This document shows, one piece after another, positions 45,583 to 54,512 of a DNA stretch of 64,000 nt. How positions within the stretch are numbered: position 1 is the stretch's first letter; each line of letters starts with the position of its first letter. The notes beneath the pieces were generated by a model that had not been told where the DNA came from, made no database searches, and saw nothing but the letters and a program-made list of their open reading frames with translations. The position numbers and the translations under genes were made by a program. This DNA comes from JAMXLO01 sp963696645. GTDB taxonomy: Bacteria; Pseudomonadota; Alphaproteobacteria; Acetobacterales; Acetobacteraceae. The stretch is from assembly GCA_963696645.1 (NCBI GenBank), contig CAVOKY010000011.1, positions 496,001 through 560,000 on the forward strand. Reading direction: 5' to 3'.

Positions 45583-46227
45583 TCAGGCCGTAGTGTTCAG
45601 CTTGGATGTGCTGGAGCCACTCGAAGAGGCGGACGCGATCTCGCCTGGCGGCGGCTTCGCGACCACCACCATGGCGGGCTTCAGCAGCCTGCCGTGCAAC
45701 GTCCAGACCGGGGTCCAGGCGTGCATGACGCTGCCCGGCGGATGGGCCGCACTTTCCTGCTCCGCCATCGCCAGGTGCAGGTTCGGATCGAACGGGATGC
45801 CGGTCGGATCCTCCCGCCTGATGCCGTTGCGCTCCAGGATGTTCACGAAGTTGCGCTCGATTCCCTCCAGACCCTCCCGTAGACGAGTAACGATCTCCGG
45901 TTCGCCGGTGCGGGGGGCTGGCAGGCTGTCGAGGCCGCGGTGCATGTTCTCGGCTGCCTCCACCACGTCCTGGGCGAATTTCTGCACAGCATACTGCCGC
46001 GTCTCGTTGACCTCACGGTGGGCGCGAGCGCGCACATTGGCCGTTTCGGCCTCGGCGCGGATCCAGCGGTCCTTCATTTCCGCCAGTTCGGTCTCCAACT
46101 CGGCGATGCGCGCGGCGGCGGCCTGCATTACCTGCTCGGGCGTCTGCGGCTGGTCCGAGGCGGTGGCAGTCGGGTCATTGCTGTTGGCCGGAGGGTCGGA
46201 TTTCATTGGCTCGGTTTCGTTGCTCAT
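45583..46227 (-). CDS. grpE: Nucleotide exchange factor GrpE
   Basis: Protein of 214 residues. After an acidic, Asn/Pro-rich start the long coiled coil begins near residue 33 (MQAAAARIAELETELAEMKD). The family core ETRQYAVQKFAQDVVEAAEN, then FDPNLHLAMAEQES and VWTLHGRLLKPAMVVVAKPP, is complete. It exchanges ADP for ATP on DnaK. It is placed between hrcA and dnaK, the usual alphaproteobacterial order. Confidence 0.94.
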   Translation of the reverse strand: MSNETEPMKSDPPANSNDPTATASDQPQTPEQVMQAAAARIAELETELAEMKDRWIRAEAETANVRARAHREVNETRQYAVQKFAQDVVEAAENMHRGLDSLPAPRTGEPEIVTRLREGLEGIERNFVNILERNGIRREDPTGIPFDPNLHLAMAEQESAAHPPGSVMHAWTPVWTLHGRLLKPAMVVVAKPPPGEIASASSSGSSTSKLNTTA

Positions 46228-46403
46228 GGCGCGAACAGTTGGGATGCCGTCGGGTGATCAACAAGCGGTGTCGTGCGGCTAAGGCGATGCGCGGGCAGTA
46301 TAGCGGCAAATGATGAATCCCTGGTTTACCGGCGTCTAGTCGGCACGACCGTCACGCCACGACGGCGGACGGGGCGGCGCAGTGCCGCACCAATCCAGAA
46401 GTC

Positions 46404-47486
46404 TTATCCCAGGAGCCGGCCGATCACCCGTGCGGTGTAGTCCACGACCGGGATGATGCGGCCGTAGTTGATTCGCGTCGGCCCGATGACGCCGATGGCG
46501 CCGACGATCCGGCCGCCGTCGTTGCGCGCCGGCGCGACCACCATCGACACACCGGACGTACCGAACAATCCGCTCTCTGCGCCGATGAAGATACGAACGC
46601 CTTCCGATTGTTCCGCGAGTTCGAGCAGGCGCAGCATGGTCTCCTGCGCCTCCAGCCGTTCGAACAGCGCCTGAATGGCGGACAGGCGCTCGATCTGCGT
46701 CACGTCGGTCAGCAGCCGTGCCTGGCCGCGGACGATCAGGCTGCCGCCGCGGCCCTCGCCGGTCCAGGTCGCCAGGCCGGCTTCGACCACCTTGGCCGAG
46801 AGATCGTCCAGTTCGGTTCGGTTGGCGGCCATGTCCTCGGCCACAATGCGTCGCAGTTCTGCCAGCGGACGCCCTGAAAGCCGCGCATTGAGGTAGTTGC
46901 TGGCTTCCTGGAGCGCCGAAGGGGGGAGGCCCGGGGGAGTGTCGATCACCCGGTTCTCGACGTGCCCATCGGCGTTGACCAGTACCACGAGCGCCCGGCC
47001 CGGCCCCAATGGAACGAATTCGATGTGGCGGACCGCGCCCTCGGACTTCGGTGCGAGGACGAGGCCGGCTGCCTGCGACAGGCCGGAGAGCATGGTGCTG
47101 GCTTCGGCCAACGTATCTTCCAGGCTGCGGCCGGAGGCGGCTAGTGCGGCGGTGATCGCCGACCGCTCATCCTCCGCGAGTTCGCCGAAATGCAGCAGGC
47201 CGTCGACGAACAGGCGGAGGCCCTGGTCGGTGGGGAGCCGGCCCGCGGAGGTGTGTGGCGCGAACAGCAGGCCGGAGTTGGTAAGGTCGGCCATGACGTT
47301 GCGGATGGTGGCGGGGGACAGGTTCATCGGCAGACGGCGCGACAACGTGCGGCTGCCCACGGGCTCGCCGGTTTCCACATACTGCTCGACGATCTCCCGC
47401 AGGACCGCGGCGGAACGCGCGTCGAGACCGGGCGGGAGAGGGCCGCTGCGAGAAGGCGTGCCGGGGGGCTTGAGGGGATTGTCCAT
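46404..47486 (-). CDS. hrcA: Heat-inducible transcription repressor HrcA
   Basis: Protein of 360 residues. The N-terminal winged helix is seen in LDARSAAVLREIVEQYVETG, EPVGSRTLSRRLPMNLSPAT and IRNVMADLTNSGLLFAPHTS (GRLPT). The C-terminal dimer domain has YGRIIPVVDYTARVIGRLL. HrcA represses groE and other heat-shock operons through CIRCE. No CIRCE was seen in this window, so its operator is probably upstream of groESL elsewhere. Confidence 0.95.
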   Translation of the reverse strand: MDNPLKPPGTPSRSGPLPPGLDARSAAVLREIVEQYVETGEPVGSRTLSRRLPMNLSPATIRNVMADLTNSGLLFAPHTSAGRLPTDQGLRLFVDGLLHFGELAEDERSAITAALAASGRSLEDTLAEASTMLSGLSQAAGLVLAPKSEGAVRHIEFVPLGPGRALVVLVNADGHVENRVIDTPPGLPPSALQEASNYLNARLSGRPLAELRRIVAEDMAANRTELDDLSAKVVEAGLATWTGEGRGGSLIVRGQARLLTDVTQIERLSAIQALFERLEAQETMLRLLELAEQSEGVRIFIGAESGLFGTSGVSMVVAPARNDGGRIVGAIGVIGPTRINYGRIIPVVDYTARVIGRLLG

Positions 47487-47565
47487 GGTCTACTCCGGTG
47501 CACGAACCTAGGAACACCGGACAGGTCGGTCAAATATGCAGTCGCGTAACCTATTACCCACCGTG

Positions 47566-47593
47566 GCGTATTCTGAATTTCGCCAATATACGC
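47566..47593. promoter_or_regulatory. Inverted repeat before AbrB-type antitoxin gene
   Basis: GCGTAT at 47566-47571 and ATACGC at 47588-47593 form an inverted repeat across an AT-rich 16-base centre, 35 bases before the antitoxin ATG. Local GC is clearly lower than its surroundings. It is a plausible operator for autoregulation by the toxin-antitoxin complex. Confidence 0.4.
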
Positions 47594-47628
47594 TATGTTC
47601 CAGATCGAATGATCTGACAGAGAGTGCA

Positions 47629-47946
47629 ATGAGGCACGACCACCAGATAGTGCGAATGTCCGAAAATGGACGCCTGAGTATCCCGGCGAAGCAGCGTAAA
47701 CAGCTCGGGCTGGACAATGGTGGCATGGTCGTGGCACGCGTCGAGGGTGGCGAATTGCGGATTCGTCCTGTCCGGGCGGCACTGGCGGAACTGCAGCAGA
47801 AGGTAGGCGCCCTGCTTGCGGCTGCCGGCGTCAAGCCTGGAGAGTTGTTATCAGAGCAACTCATCGCGGAGCGGCGGGAGGAGGCAGCACGCGAAAATCG
47901 TGAGTCCCAGAAACCGCGGGGACCGGAACGTGCAAGCCATTCTTGA
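47629..47946 (+). CDS. AbrB/MazE/SpoVT-type antitoxin
   Basis: Protein of 105 residues starting MRHDHQIVRMSENGRLSIPA. The AbrB swapped-hairpin DNA-binding core spans about residues 5-48 (GRLSIPAKQRKQLGLDNGGM, VVARVEGGELRIRPV), followed by a charged helix that would neutralise the toxin. Its end overlaps the PIN-domain gene by 17 bases. An upstream inverted repeat may be its own operator. An upstream in-frame extension of 31 codons covers the operator region and is unlikely to be translated. Confidence 0.82.
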   Translation: MRHDHQIVRMSENGRLSIPAKQRKQLGLDNGGMVVARVEGGELRIRPVRAALAELQQKVGALLAAAGVKPGELLSEQLIAERREEAARENRESQKPRGPERASHS

Positions 47947-48319
47947 TTCCGCAGCCGTCATTGCCTTCCTGAACCGTGAGATCGGGCACGAGTCGATTAC
48001 GGATGTACTAGCCGCCGGGGCCGGCGTCTGCACGGCCAATATTGCCGAGGCGATCGCCCTGCTGGTGCGGCGCGGCCTCAGCTCCGCCGATGCCGTCGCA
48101 GCGGTGGCGGAATTGCCGATCGCCGTCTTCGACGTCGACCTGGAATTGGCGCAAACCGCTGGAACCATGGCGCAGCCGACCAGTCAGTTTGGCTTGTCGC
48201 TCGGCGACCGGCTGTGCCTGGCGCTCGCCGCCAGGGAACGGCTGCCGGCACTGACGGCGGACAGAATATGGGCCAAAGCCGGTCCCGCCGTAGGCGTCGA
48301 AGTCAGGCTGATCCGGTAG
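47930..48319 (+). CDS. PIN-domain toxin (VapC family)
   Basis: Protein of 129 residues from a GTG at 47930 (MQAILDSAAVIAFLNREIGH). PIN nuclease acidic residues are seen in ILDSAAV, NIAEAIALL, LSLGDRLCLALAARE and LTADRIW. Such toxins cleave RNA and are held inactive by the antitoxin encoded just upstream, with which it overlaps by 17 bases. A longer upstream reading of 38 codons overlaps the antitoxin out of frame and is rejected. It converges with the amidohydrolase gene only 3 bases away. Confidence 0.82.
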   Translation: MQAILDSAAVIAFLNREIGHESITDVLAAGAGVCTANIAEAIALLVRRGLSSADAVAAVAELPIAVFDVDLELAQTAGTMAQPTSQFGLSLGDRLCLALAARERLPALTADRIWAKAGPAVGVEVRLIR

Positions 48320-48322
48320 CCG

Positions 48323-49434
48323 TCACACCTGCCGGTACAGCTTCATCGCGTTGTTGAAAAAGAAATCACGACGTTTCTGCTCCGGCAGCGGCATCGGCAG
48401 GACCTGGGTCGGATCGTCATAATCCCAGTGCGGGTAGTCGGTGGCGAACAGCAGCCGGTCCCAACCGATCCAATCGATCGCGTCCAGCACGTGCTCGCGT
48501 GGCTGCGGCTCCTCCATCGGCTGGGTGGTCAGCCAGACGCTTTCCCGGATGTATTCCGACGGCGCGCGCTTCAGGTGCGGCGTCTCGACCTTCAGGCGGT
48601 TCCACAGCTTGTCGAGCCGCCAAGCCAGCGGCGGCAGCCAGGCGAAGCCGGACTCGATCAGCACCAGCCTGAAGTTTTTCACCCGCTCGAAAACGCCCTC
48701 GATCACCATGCTGGTGAGGAAGGACTGCGCCGACTGGGCGTGGCCGACCATGTCCTCGATGTAGAACGAGGGCCAGCCGCTGCCAGTCACCGGATAGCCG
48801 CCAAAGCCGAATGCGTGCACCCCGATCGGCAGGCCAGCCGCGGCGGCGGCCTCGTAGATCTTCCAGGTACCTGCTTCTGACCGGGCGGATTGGCGGTGCG
48901 CGTCACCATCAGCACCTGCACGAAACGCGGATCGCCGGCCCAGCGCTCGATTTCGGCTACCGCGGCTTCGGCATCCTCGTAGGGCACCACGATGGAGCCC
49001 TTCAGGCGGGGCTCGATCAGCCACTCGGCTTCGACCCAGCGGTTCATCGCGCTGGCCACGCCGGCGCCGAATTCGCGGTTCTGGAAGCTGGCGCCGTTGT
49101 CGCCGGTCGGGTTCAGTATGCCGAGTTGGATGTTGTTCTCATCGAGCAACTGCTTCTGCATGAAGGACAGGCTGCTGCCGGGGCGACCACCTTCCGGCGG
49201 CCAGGCGTCGCGACGCGAGGCGTTGGGCTGGCCCTTCGGGTAGGCCGGGCCGGCCTGATAGGCCTGGCGCGGGCGCGACCCGAAGGTCTTCGCCATCTCG
49301 ACCCAGCGCCGCTCCATGTAGGGGAACAGGTCCTTGTAGGAGTTGCGCTGTGGATGGATGTCGCCATCGGCGATTGCCAGCTTCGAGGTGGCGGCAGGCT
49401 GGACTGTCGGGCGGCTGGTGACCTGGACGTTCAT
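48323..49434 (-). CDS. Amidohydrolase 2 family protein (frameshifted)
   Basis: About 370 residues from ATG at 49434 (MNVQVTSRPTVQPAATSKLA). The metal-binding start is AIADGDIHPQRNSYKDLFPY. Further marks are GLPIGVHAFGFGGYPVTGSG, RLVLIESGFAWLPPLAWRLD and RLLFATDYPHWDYDDP, as in ACMSD/OMCDD-type decarboxylases and hydrolases. Near 48868-48875 the frame changes; removing an extra base on each side gives QKRYWKIYEAAAAAG and a continuous protein. It is a paralogue of the gene at 50991-52055. Substrate unknown, perhaps an aromatic acid. Confidence 0.82.
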
Positions 49435-49524
49435 GCGACGGTCTCCATCGGGCGGGAACAAGCACTCCGTGAATACCAGCCATGATCGTGCGTGCGGGGA
49501 CCGGTGACAAGCCCAGGAAGCGAT

Positions 49525-50229
49525 TCAGCATGGCCAGGTAACGGACCAGCGGTCGGCATGTGCCACTTCGCCTAGCGGTCGGCGAGTGACCGGGCCGAAG
49601 CGGCCCTCCGGCCAGCCCAGCGGCATCAATGCGAAGGTATCGATCTCGGCCGGAATGCCGAGTACCGCCTTGAACTCCGCCTCGACGCGCAGGTGATTGG
49701 TGGTGATGAGGGTGCCGAGACCGAGCGCGCGACAGGCCAGAATGATGTTCTGCACCGCGGGGTAGATGCTGGCGCCGCGAATACGGTCCAAATATGCGCG
49801 CTCGGCGTCGTAGTGGCCGCGCCAGGCCAGGTCGAGTGCGTCGCGCGGCGGCAGGTCGCGCTGGTGCAGGCAAGGAATGATCAGCACCGGGGCATCGCCC
49901 ATATGGTCCCACAGATGGGCGCCGGCGGTCAGCATGCGCTGCCATTGCGCCGCGGTCAGATGCGCGGGGCGGCTGCGGGCCTGATACACGGCGGCGGCAA
50001 TGTCGGAGGCCTTTCGGTAAAGGGCGCCCACTCGACGGCGCAGATCGGCGTCGCGGACCACAACGAAATGCCAGTTCTGCTCGTTGCCGGCAGACGGCGC
50101 CTGAATGGCGGCGTCGAGCACGCGGGTGATCAGCGCCTCGGGCACCGGGTCGGAGCGCAGGCGGCGCTGGGCGCGGGCAGTGTGGATTGCCTCGAACAGG
50201 TCGATCGTGGGCACAGCAGGATCGGACAT
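49525..50229 (-). CDS. Nitroreductase family protein
   Basis: Protein of 234 residues (MSDPAVPTIDLFEAIHTARA). The FMN-binding pattern is AQRRLRSDPVPEALITRVLD, AAIQAPSAGNEQNWHFVVVR, AERAYLDRIRGASIYPAVQN with IILACRALGLGTLITT, and a C-terminal LMPLGWPEGRFGPVTRRPLG. It would reduce a nitro group, quinone or enone with NAD(P)H. It lies between two amidohydrolase genes in the same direction. Physiological substrate unknown. Confidence 0.88.
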   Translation of the reverse strand: MSDPAVPTIDLFEAIHTARAQRRLRSDPVPEALITRVLDAAIQAPSAGNEQNWHFVVVRDADLRRRVGALYRKASDIAAAVYQARSRPAHLTAAQWQRMLTAGAHLWDHMGDAPVLIIPCLHQRDLPPRDALDLAWRGHYDAERAYLDRIRGASIYPAVQNIILACRALGLGTLITTNHLRVEAEFKAVLGIPAEIDTFALMPLGWPEGRFGPVTRRPLGEVAHADRWSVTWPC

Positions 50230-50287
50230 CAGGGCCTCATGTCACACGAACCGGATGAATATCGCGTACCGGGCAAGGTTTCGCCCG

Positions 50288-50385
50288 TCATGCGGAGCGT
50301 CGGTTCGCCGCGAGACGGCAATGGATATCCCGCGGATTGTCGATCAGGATCTGGTGGGCGAGGTCACGTGGCAACACCTCGGGCG
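50288..50385 (-). pseudogene. Remnant of an amidohydrolase 2 gene (C-terminal tail)
   Basis: The minus strand reads LPRDLAHQILIDNPRDIHCR then LAANRRSA and a TGA at 50288. This matches the last 27 residues of the neighbouring amidohydrolase (LSRDLVRKIMIDNPRDTYSR). Nothing upstream continues the gene: the frame runs into the cupin gene end at 50394. It is therefore the tail of a paralogue whose body was replaced or deleted. Confidence 0.65.
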
Positions 50386-50393
50386 CAGAACCC

Positions 50394-50939
50394 TCATGCC
50401 TTCACGATCTCGGTGCGGTATTTCCCCAGCAGCGACTCTGCCTTTTTCTGCCGTTTGCCGATTTCCCGCGGTGTCAGCTGCGGCGGCGGCGCGGTTCGGC
50501 TAACGACGGGATCGCCAACCTCAAGGAAGAATTCGTCCAGCCCGGCCGGCGTTGCCATGCAGAGCATCCGGACGGCTGCACCCGATGCATTCTTGAAGGC
50601 ATGCGGCGCGTTGGCCGGGATGTTGACGGTGGATCCTGCGCGGACCGTGGATGTCCTGCCGCCGAAGGTGAATTCAAGCTCGCCCTCGAGCAGGGTGAAC
50701 ATTTCCTCGAAATCATGACGATGTGGCGGCGGTCCGCCGCCAGCCGGCACATGCATGTCGATCAGGCAGTAGCGGCCAGCAGTGTCGGCGCCGCTGACGA
50801 GGATCGTGTAGGTGTCGCCGGCAATGGAGACGTGACGCAGCTTCGAGCCCTCGGGGTTCGCGACTGTCAGCGTGCGCCGCGGATCATCCGCAGGAATGGG
50901 CGCTTCGGGATAGGACGGGGAGGTCGCGCTGTCAGCCAT
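50394..50939 (-). CDS. Cupin domain-containing protein
   Basis: Protein of 181 residues, start at MADSATSPSYPEAPIPADDP. The cupin motif 1 is seen in GGGPPPHRHDFEEMFTLLEG with ELEFTFGG, and motif 2 in GSTVNIPANAPHAFKNASGA. The His/Glu metal ligands are present. Single-domain cupins of this kind are dioxygenases, isomerases or binding proteins; function open. It sits between an amidohydrolase gene and the tail of another. Confidence 0.85.
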   Translation of the reverse strand: MADSATSPSYPEAPIPADDPRRTLTVANPEGSKLRHVSIAGDTYTILVSGADTAGRYCLIDMHVPAGGGPPPHRHDFEEMFTLLEGELEFTFGGRTSTVRAGSTVNIPANAPHAFKNASGAAVRMLCMATPAGLDEFFLEVGDPVVSRTAPPPQLTPREIGKRQKKAESLLGKYRTEIVKA

Positions 50940-50990
50940 CGCACGCCCCCTGCGGCGATGGCGACCGGTCAATGGCTGACGATCCAGTCG

Positions 50991-52055
50991 TCATGGGGTC
51001 GCAAGGCGGGAATAGGTATCCCTTGGATTGTCGATCATGATCTTGCGGACGAGATCGCGTGACAAACCATCGGGCAGCGCGGCGTCGCCGTCGAACTGCC
51101 AGTGCGGATAGTCGGTGGAGAACAGCAGCATCTCGTCGGACCCCATGTGATCCATCAGACGCTGAAAGGCCTCCGTTGTGGGCGGTGCATCGCATGGCTG
51201 CGTCGTCAGCCGGACGTTGCTGCGCACGATCTCGGTCGGCGCGCGATCAACCCAGGGGACCTCCATGCGCAGGCCGCGCCAGAATTTCGTCAGCCGCCAC
51301 AGATGCGCCGGCAGCCAGGTGAAGCCGGATTCCAGCAGCACGACCTTGAGGTCCGGGAATTTGGTAAATACGCCCTCGCAAATCAGGCTGGAGAGCGCCG
51401 CCTGGAAGGCCTGAGCCTGAGCCGCATAATCCTCGGTGTAATAGGTTGGCCAGCCATGCGGCGTGACCGGATGGCGGTAGGCGGAGCCGGCGTGGATGCC
51501 GACCGGCAGGCCAAGACGTTCGGCGGCGGCGTATATCGGCCAGTAGTGACGCTTGCCCAGCGGCATGTCATGCATCACCAGCAGCAGGATCTGGACAAAG
51601 CGCTTGTCGCGCGCGACGCGGTCGATCTCTTCCACCGCCAATTCGGGGTTCTGCATCGGCACGACGATCGAGGCGCGCAGGCGCGGCTCCTTGTCGAGCC
51701 ACTCGCGCGCGATCCAATCGTTCAAGGCGTGGGCGAAACCGGCGCCCATGTCCTCACTGAACAGCAGTTGCGCGCCGTAGAGGCAGTTGCAGATCGCCAG
51801 GCTGGTGCCGAATGGGGTGAGCGCCTGCGTTCGCAGCGCATCGAGGTCCGAGCCGGGCTTGCCGTTGGCCAGGCGCCAGTCGGGGCGCGATGTCAGCGGG
51901 GAGTTGGCCGGATATGCGATCAATTCCAGCTCGTGGACGCCGCGCTGCACGACGATGTCTCGCCAGTGGTCGGAAAGGTACGGCAGCAGCGCTTTCAAGT
52001 TGGGGACCGCGGGATGAATGTCGCAGTCGATGCCGCCTGGTTCGATGAGAGACAT
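50991..52055 (-). CDS. Amidohydrolase 2 family protein
   Basis: Protein of 354 residues from ATG at 52055 (MSLIEPGGIDCDIHPAVPNL). The first metal motif is DCDIHP; the rest includes RLGLPVGIHAGSAYRHPVTP, LKVVLLESGFTWLPAHLWRL, NVRLTTQPCDAPPTTEAFQR and EMLLFSTDYPHWQFDGDAAL. The family includes ACMSD-like decarboxylases and OMCDD-like hydrolases. A further 33 codons upstream are open (from 52154) but unlike the family. Close paralogue of the gene at 48323-49434. Confidence 0.88.
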   Translation of the reverse strand: MSLIEPGGIDCDIHPAVPNLKALLPYLSDHWRDIVVQRGVHELELIAYPANSPLTSRPDWRLANGKPGSDLDALRTQALTPFGTSLAICNCLYGAQLLFSEDMGAGFAHALNDWIAREWLDKEPRLRASIVVPMQNPELAVEEIDRVARDKRFVQILLLVMHDMPLGKRHYWPIYAAAERLGLPVGIHAGSAYRHPVTPHGWPTYYTEDYAAQAQAFQAALSSLICEGVFTKFPDLKVVLLESGFTWLPAHLWRLTKFWRGLRMEVPWVDRAPTEIVRSNVRLTTQPCDAPPTTEAFQRLMDHMGSDEMLLFSTDYPHWQFDGDAALPDGLSRDLVRKIMIDNPRDTYSRLATP

Positions 52056-52593
52056 GTGCGGGTGCGCCCAGGGATATTTGCCGGTCGGCAGGATAGTGGG
52101 CGGCGCTGCGGCCGTCCAACCGCCGCACAGGCCAGGCGTCGGCAGGTTGGACAAGTACCGTGCTGTCGGGCGAGGTGATACGCAGCGGCGAATTCGGCAC
52201 GACGGCGATCAGGCTGGCTGGCGCAATCACTCACAAGTGAGCGACACAATCCTTCCCGGCTATTCACGGATTTGTGATCACCGCCGTGAAGGTGCGAATC
52301 GTCGCCGGCTTGCCGCTGCTCAGACCCACGCGGTAACAGTTCCGCCGATGCTTTCAGTTATGAGAAATATCACAAATACCGGAGACAAATGTCGCACCTG
52401 CGCCGGTGCCCAGTTTCCAGCACGATCCCTCTATTGTGGCTGACTGTTTCGCATCTGTGGTCGCCTGTTACACACCGGCCGCCGCGATTTCATGCGCCGA
52501 ACGTGACGGAGTTGATTAGCGTCAGACCAACCCCAGTTACGTGGAACCTGCCAAGGACTATGATCGAGGCAGCCAAGGAGAGGAGCAAATGGT
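52056..52593. other. Intergenic region without supported gene
   Basis: About 540 bases between divergent genes. Part of it (52056-52154) could extend the amidohydrolase N-terminus. The remainder has lower GC and several stops in all frames. The strong AAGGAGAGGAG at 52574-52584 serves the following small gene. No RNA gene or clear promoter could be identified. Confidence 0.4.
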
Positions 52594-52875
52594 ATGAAAC
52601 AGTCGGTAATCACCGCTATCGCAGCGGCCGCATTTGTCCTGGGTGGCGCCAGTCTGGCGCTTGCCGCACAAAACGATCCTGGCCAGTACTCCGGCAATGG
52701 ATCGGCGAAAGTCAGCAACAACGCGGATCCGGGTGGTTCCGCCGGCAACGGCGCGGCCCAAATCAACAACGGCGCGAACTGGGGCGGGTCGGGCGGCGAA
52801 GGCGCGGCCAAGGTCAACAACGGCGCAAACTGGGGCGGATCAGGTGGCGAAGGCTCTGCTAAAACGAAGCAGTAA
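52594..52875 (+). CDS. Secreted Gly/Asn-rich repeat protein
   Basis: Protein of 93 residues. A Sec signal peptide (MKQSVITAIAAAAFVLGGAS, cleavage after LALA) precedes about three and a half 17-residue repeats of the form S-G-G-E-G-A-A-K-V-N-N-G-A-N-W-G-G, ending KTKQ. The mature part is rich in Gly, Asn and Ala with no cysteines and very few charges, and is likely disordered or a beta-solenoid. An excellent ribosome site (AAGGAGAGGAG) suggests strong translation. The HtrA protease gene begins 67 bases later on the same strand, so the two are likely co-transcribed. No family recognised. Confidence 0.75.
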   Translation: MKQSVITAIAAAAFVLGGASLALAAQNDPGQYSGNGSAKVSNNADPGGSAGNGAAQINNGANWGGSGGEGAAKVNNGANWGGSGGEGSAKTKQ

Positions 52876-52942
52876 TCGCAACCTGCGTCGGTGGGATCGG
52901 GGGGATGAGTTCCCGATCCCGACCGGCGGTAGCGGATCCCGG

Positions 52943-54418
52943 TTGGCCGGATTGCTTTTGCTGATGGCGGTGGCGGTTGGTTTGGCGCCGGGACCCGCGC
53001 GCGCTGGACCACCGTTCACTGACTGGACCACCGTCGCACGGCAGGTGGTCCCGGCTGTTGTGAACATCTCAGTGCTGTCCATTACCACAGGCGAAGATGG
53101 CTCCCGGCTCGGCGAACGCGAACACGAGGTGGGCAGCGGGTTCATCGTCGATCCGAACGGCACCATTGTCACCAACAAGCATGTCATCGCCGGTGCATTC
53201 CGCATCACCGTCACGTTGAATGACGGTACCGAACTGCCCGCCAAGCTGCTCGCGGCGGCGAAGATGGTCGACCTTGCGGTGTTGAAAATCGATGCCGGGC
53301 ACACCTTGCCGGTGCTGCAATTGGCGCCGGCTGACGCCGTGCACGCGGGCGACCCGGTGCTGGCGTTGGGCAATCCGCTTGGTGTCGGCACATCGCTCAG
53401 CGCGGGAATCGTGAGCGGGATAAACCGGAATCTGATGAAGTCCCCGTTCGACGACTACGTGCAGACCGACGCCGCCATCAACCACGGCAATTCCGGGGGG
53501 CCGTTGATCGACACCAAGGGCGAAGTTATTGGAGTCGATACCATCCTGCTGACCAACCTCCCCAACGAAGGCTCCAACGGGCTCGGATTCGCGATCTCGT
53601 CCGTCGTGGTCGGCTACGTGCTGCATCATTTGCTGGATCCGACAGCCACGCACGTCGGCTGGATCGGCACGCAGTTGCAGGACGTGACTCCCGATCTGGC
53701 GAGAGCGTTTGGTATGGAAAGTCCGCACGGATTTCTCATCACCGACACCGATCCCGGCAGTCCCGCGCAACAGGCCGGACTGCAACCGGGTGACGTGATC
53801 CTGCGCTATGGCACCGCGGCGGATCAGCCTGGCGACCCCAGGGCCCTGCTGCGCATGATTACCATGGCGCCGATCGACACGCCGCAGACACTGACAATCT
53901 GGCGTGACGGACAGACGCTGCAGATTCCGGTCACTGTGCGTCCCTGGCCCAATATGATGGAGCCGCACGGATCGATGATGGCGGCCGGAGGTGCGATACT
54001 GCCGCTCCCCTCTGCCGATCTGGGCATGCTGCTGGCGCCGATTACCCCGTTGGCGCGAGAGCAGTATTCACTGGGCAACCTGAAGGGTGTGCTCGTGGTG
54101 GCGATCGACAGGCAGTCGGAGGCGTACGGCTACGGGATGGATTCCGGCGACGTGATCGAGCGTGTGCAGGGTATTGCGGTGGAGACGCCGAAAGAGGTGT
54201 ACCACTTGGTGAAGAAGGCGGCGGCGAGGGGCGGAATTGTCGCCGTTCTGATGCGAACGAAGGAACGCACCCGCTGGATCGCGCTGCATGCCCAGGGGGA
54301 CGTGGACGCGGAAGTGAGCGCCATGTTGGAGCGGGAGCATGACGCATCGGCGCCCTGTACTGATCATGCGCAAGGGTGCGGAGCGCCCCGGCAACCGGCC
54401 ATGGCGACACAGCACTGA
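52943..54418 (+). CDS. HtrA/DegP-like periplasmic serine protease with two PDZ domains
   Basis: About 491 residues from a TTG at 52943, giving a signal peptide AGLLLLMAVAVGLAPGPARA. The catalytic triad is clear: His near 80 (TNKHVIAG), Asp near 110 (VDLAVLKID) and Ser near 184 (INHGNSGGPLID). PDZ1 starts around residue 233 (GWIGTQLQDVTPDLARAFGM), and PDZ2 near 370 (GVLVVAIDRQSEAYGYGMDS, GDVIERVQGI). The start is uncertain: an ATG at 52905 in another frame would also yield a signal-bearing protein if one base were wrong. A small secreted repeat protein is encoded directly upstream and may be its substrate or partner. Confidence 0.87.
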   Translation: MAGLLLLMAVAVGLAPGPARAGPPFTDWTTVARQVVPAVVNISVLSITTGEDGSRLGEREHEVGSGFIVDPNGTIVTNKHVIAGAFRITVTLNDGTELPAKLLAAAKMVDLAVLKIDAGHTLPVLQLAPADAVHAGDPVLALGNPLGVGTSLSAGIVSGINRNLMKSPFDDYVQTDAAINHGNSGGPLIDTKGEVIGVDTILLTNLPNEGSNGLGFAISSVVVGYVLHHLLDPTATHVGWIGTQLQDVTPDLARAFGMESPHGFLITDTDPGSPAQQAGLQPGDVILRYGTAADQPGDPRALLRMITMAPIDTPQTLTIWRDGQTLQIPVTVRPWPNMMEPHGSMMAAGGAILPLPSADLGMLLAPITPLAREQYSLGNLKGVLVVAIDRQSEAYGYGMDSGDVIERVQGIAVETPKEVYHLVKKAAARGGIVAVLMRTKERTRWIALHAQGDVDAEVSAMLEREHDASAPCTDHAQGCGAPRQPAMATQH

Positions 54419-54512
54419 AATGGCGCACCGCCTTATCGTGCGGTGACGCCTGAACTCGGCACGCTGAACCAGGTGGCGAAACGAAAGAATGACTCGACGC
54501 CTTTTGTTTGGC

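Noticed and set aside
43796..46282. Plus-strand open frame of about 830 codons opposite dnaK and grpE
   Set aside because: Antisense shadow of strongly conserved genes; no start signal or recognisable domain.
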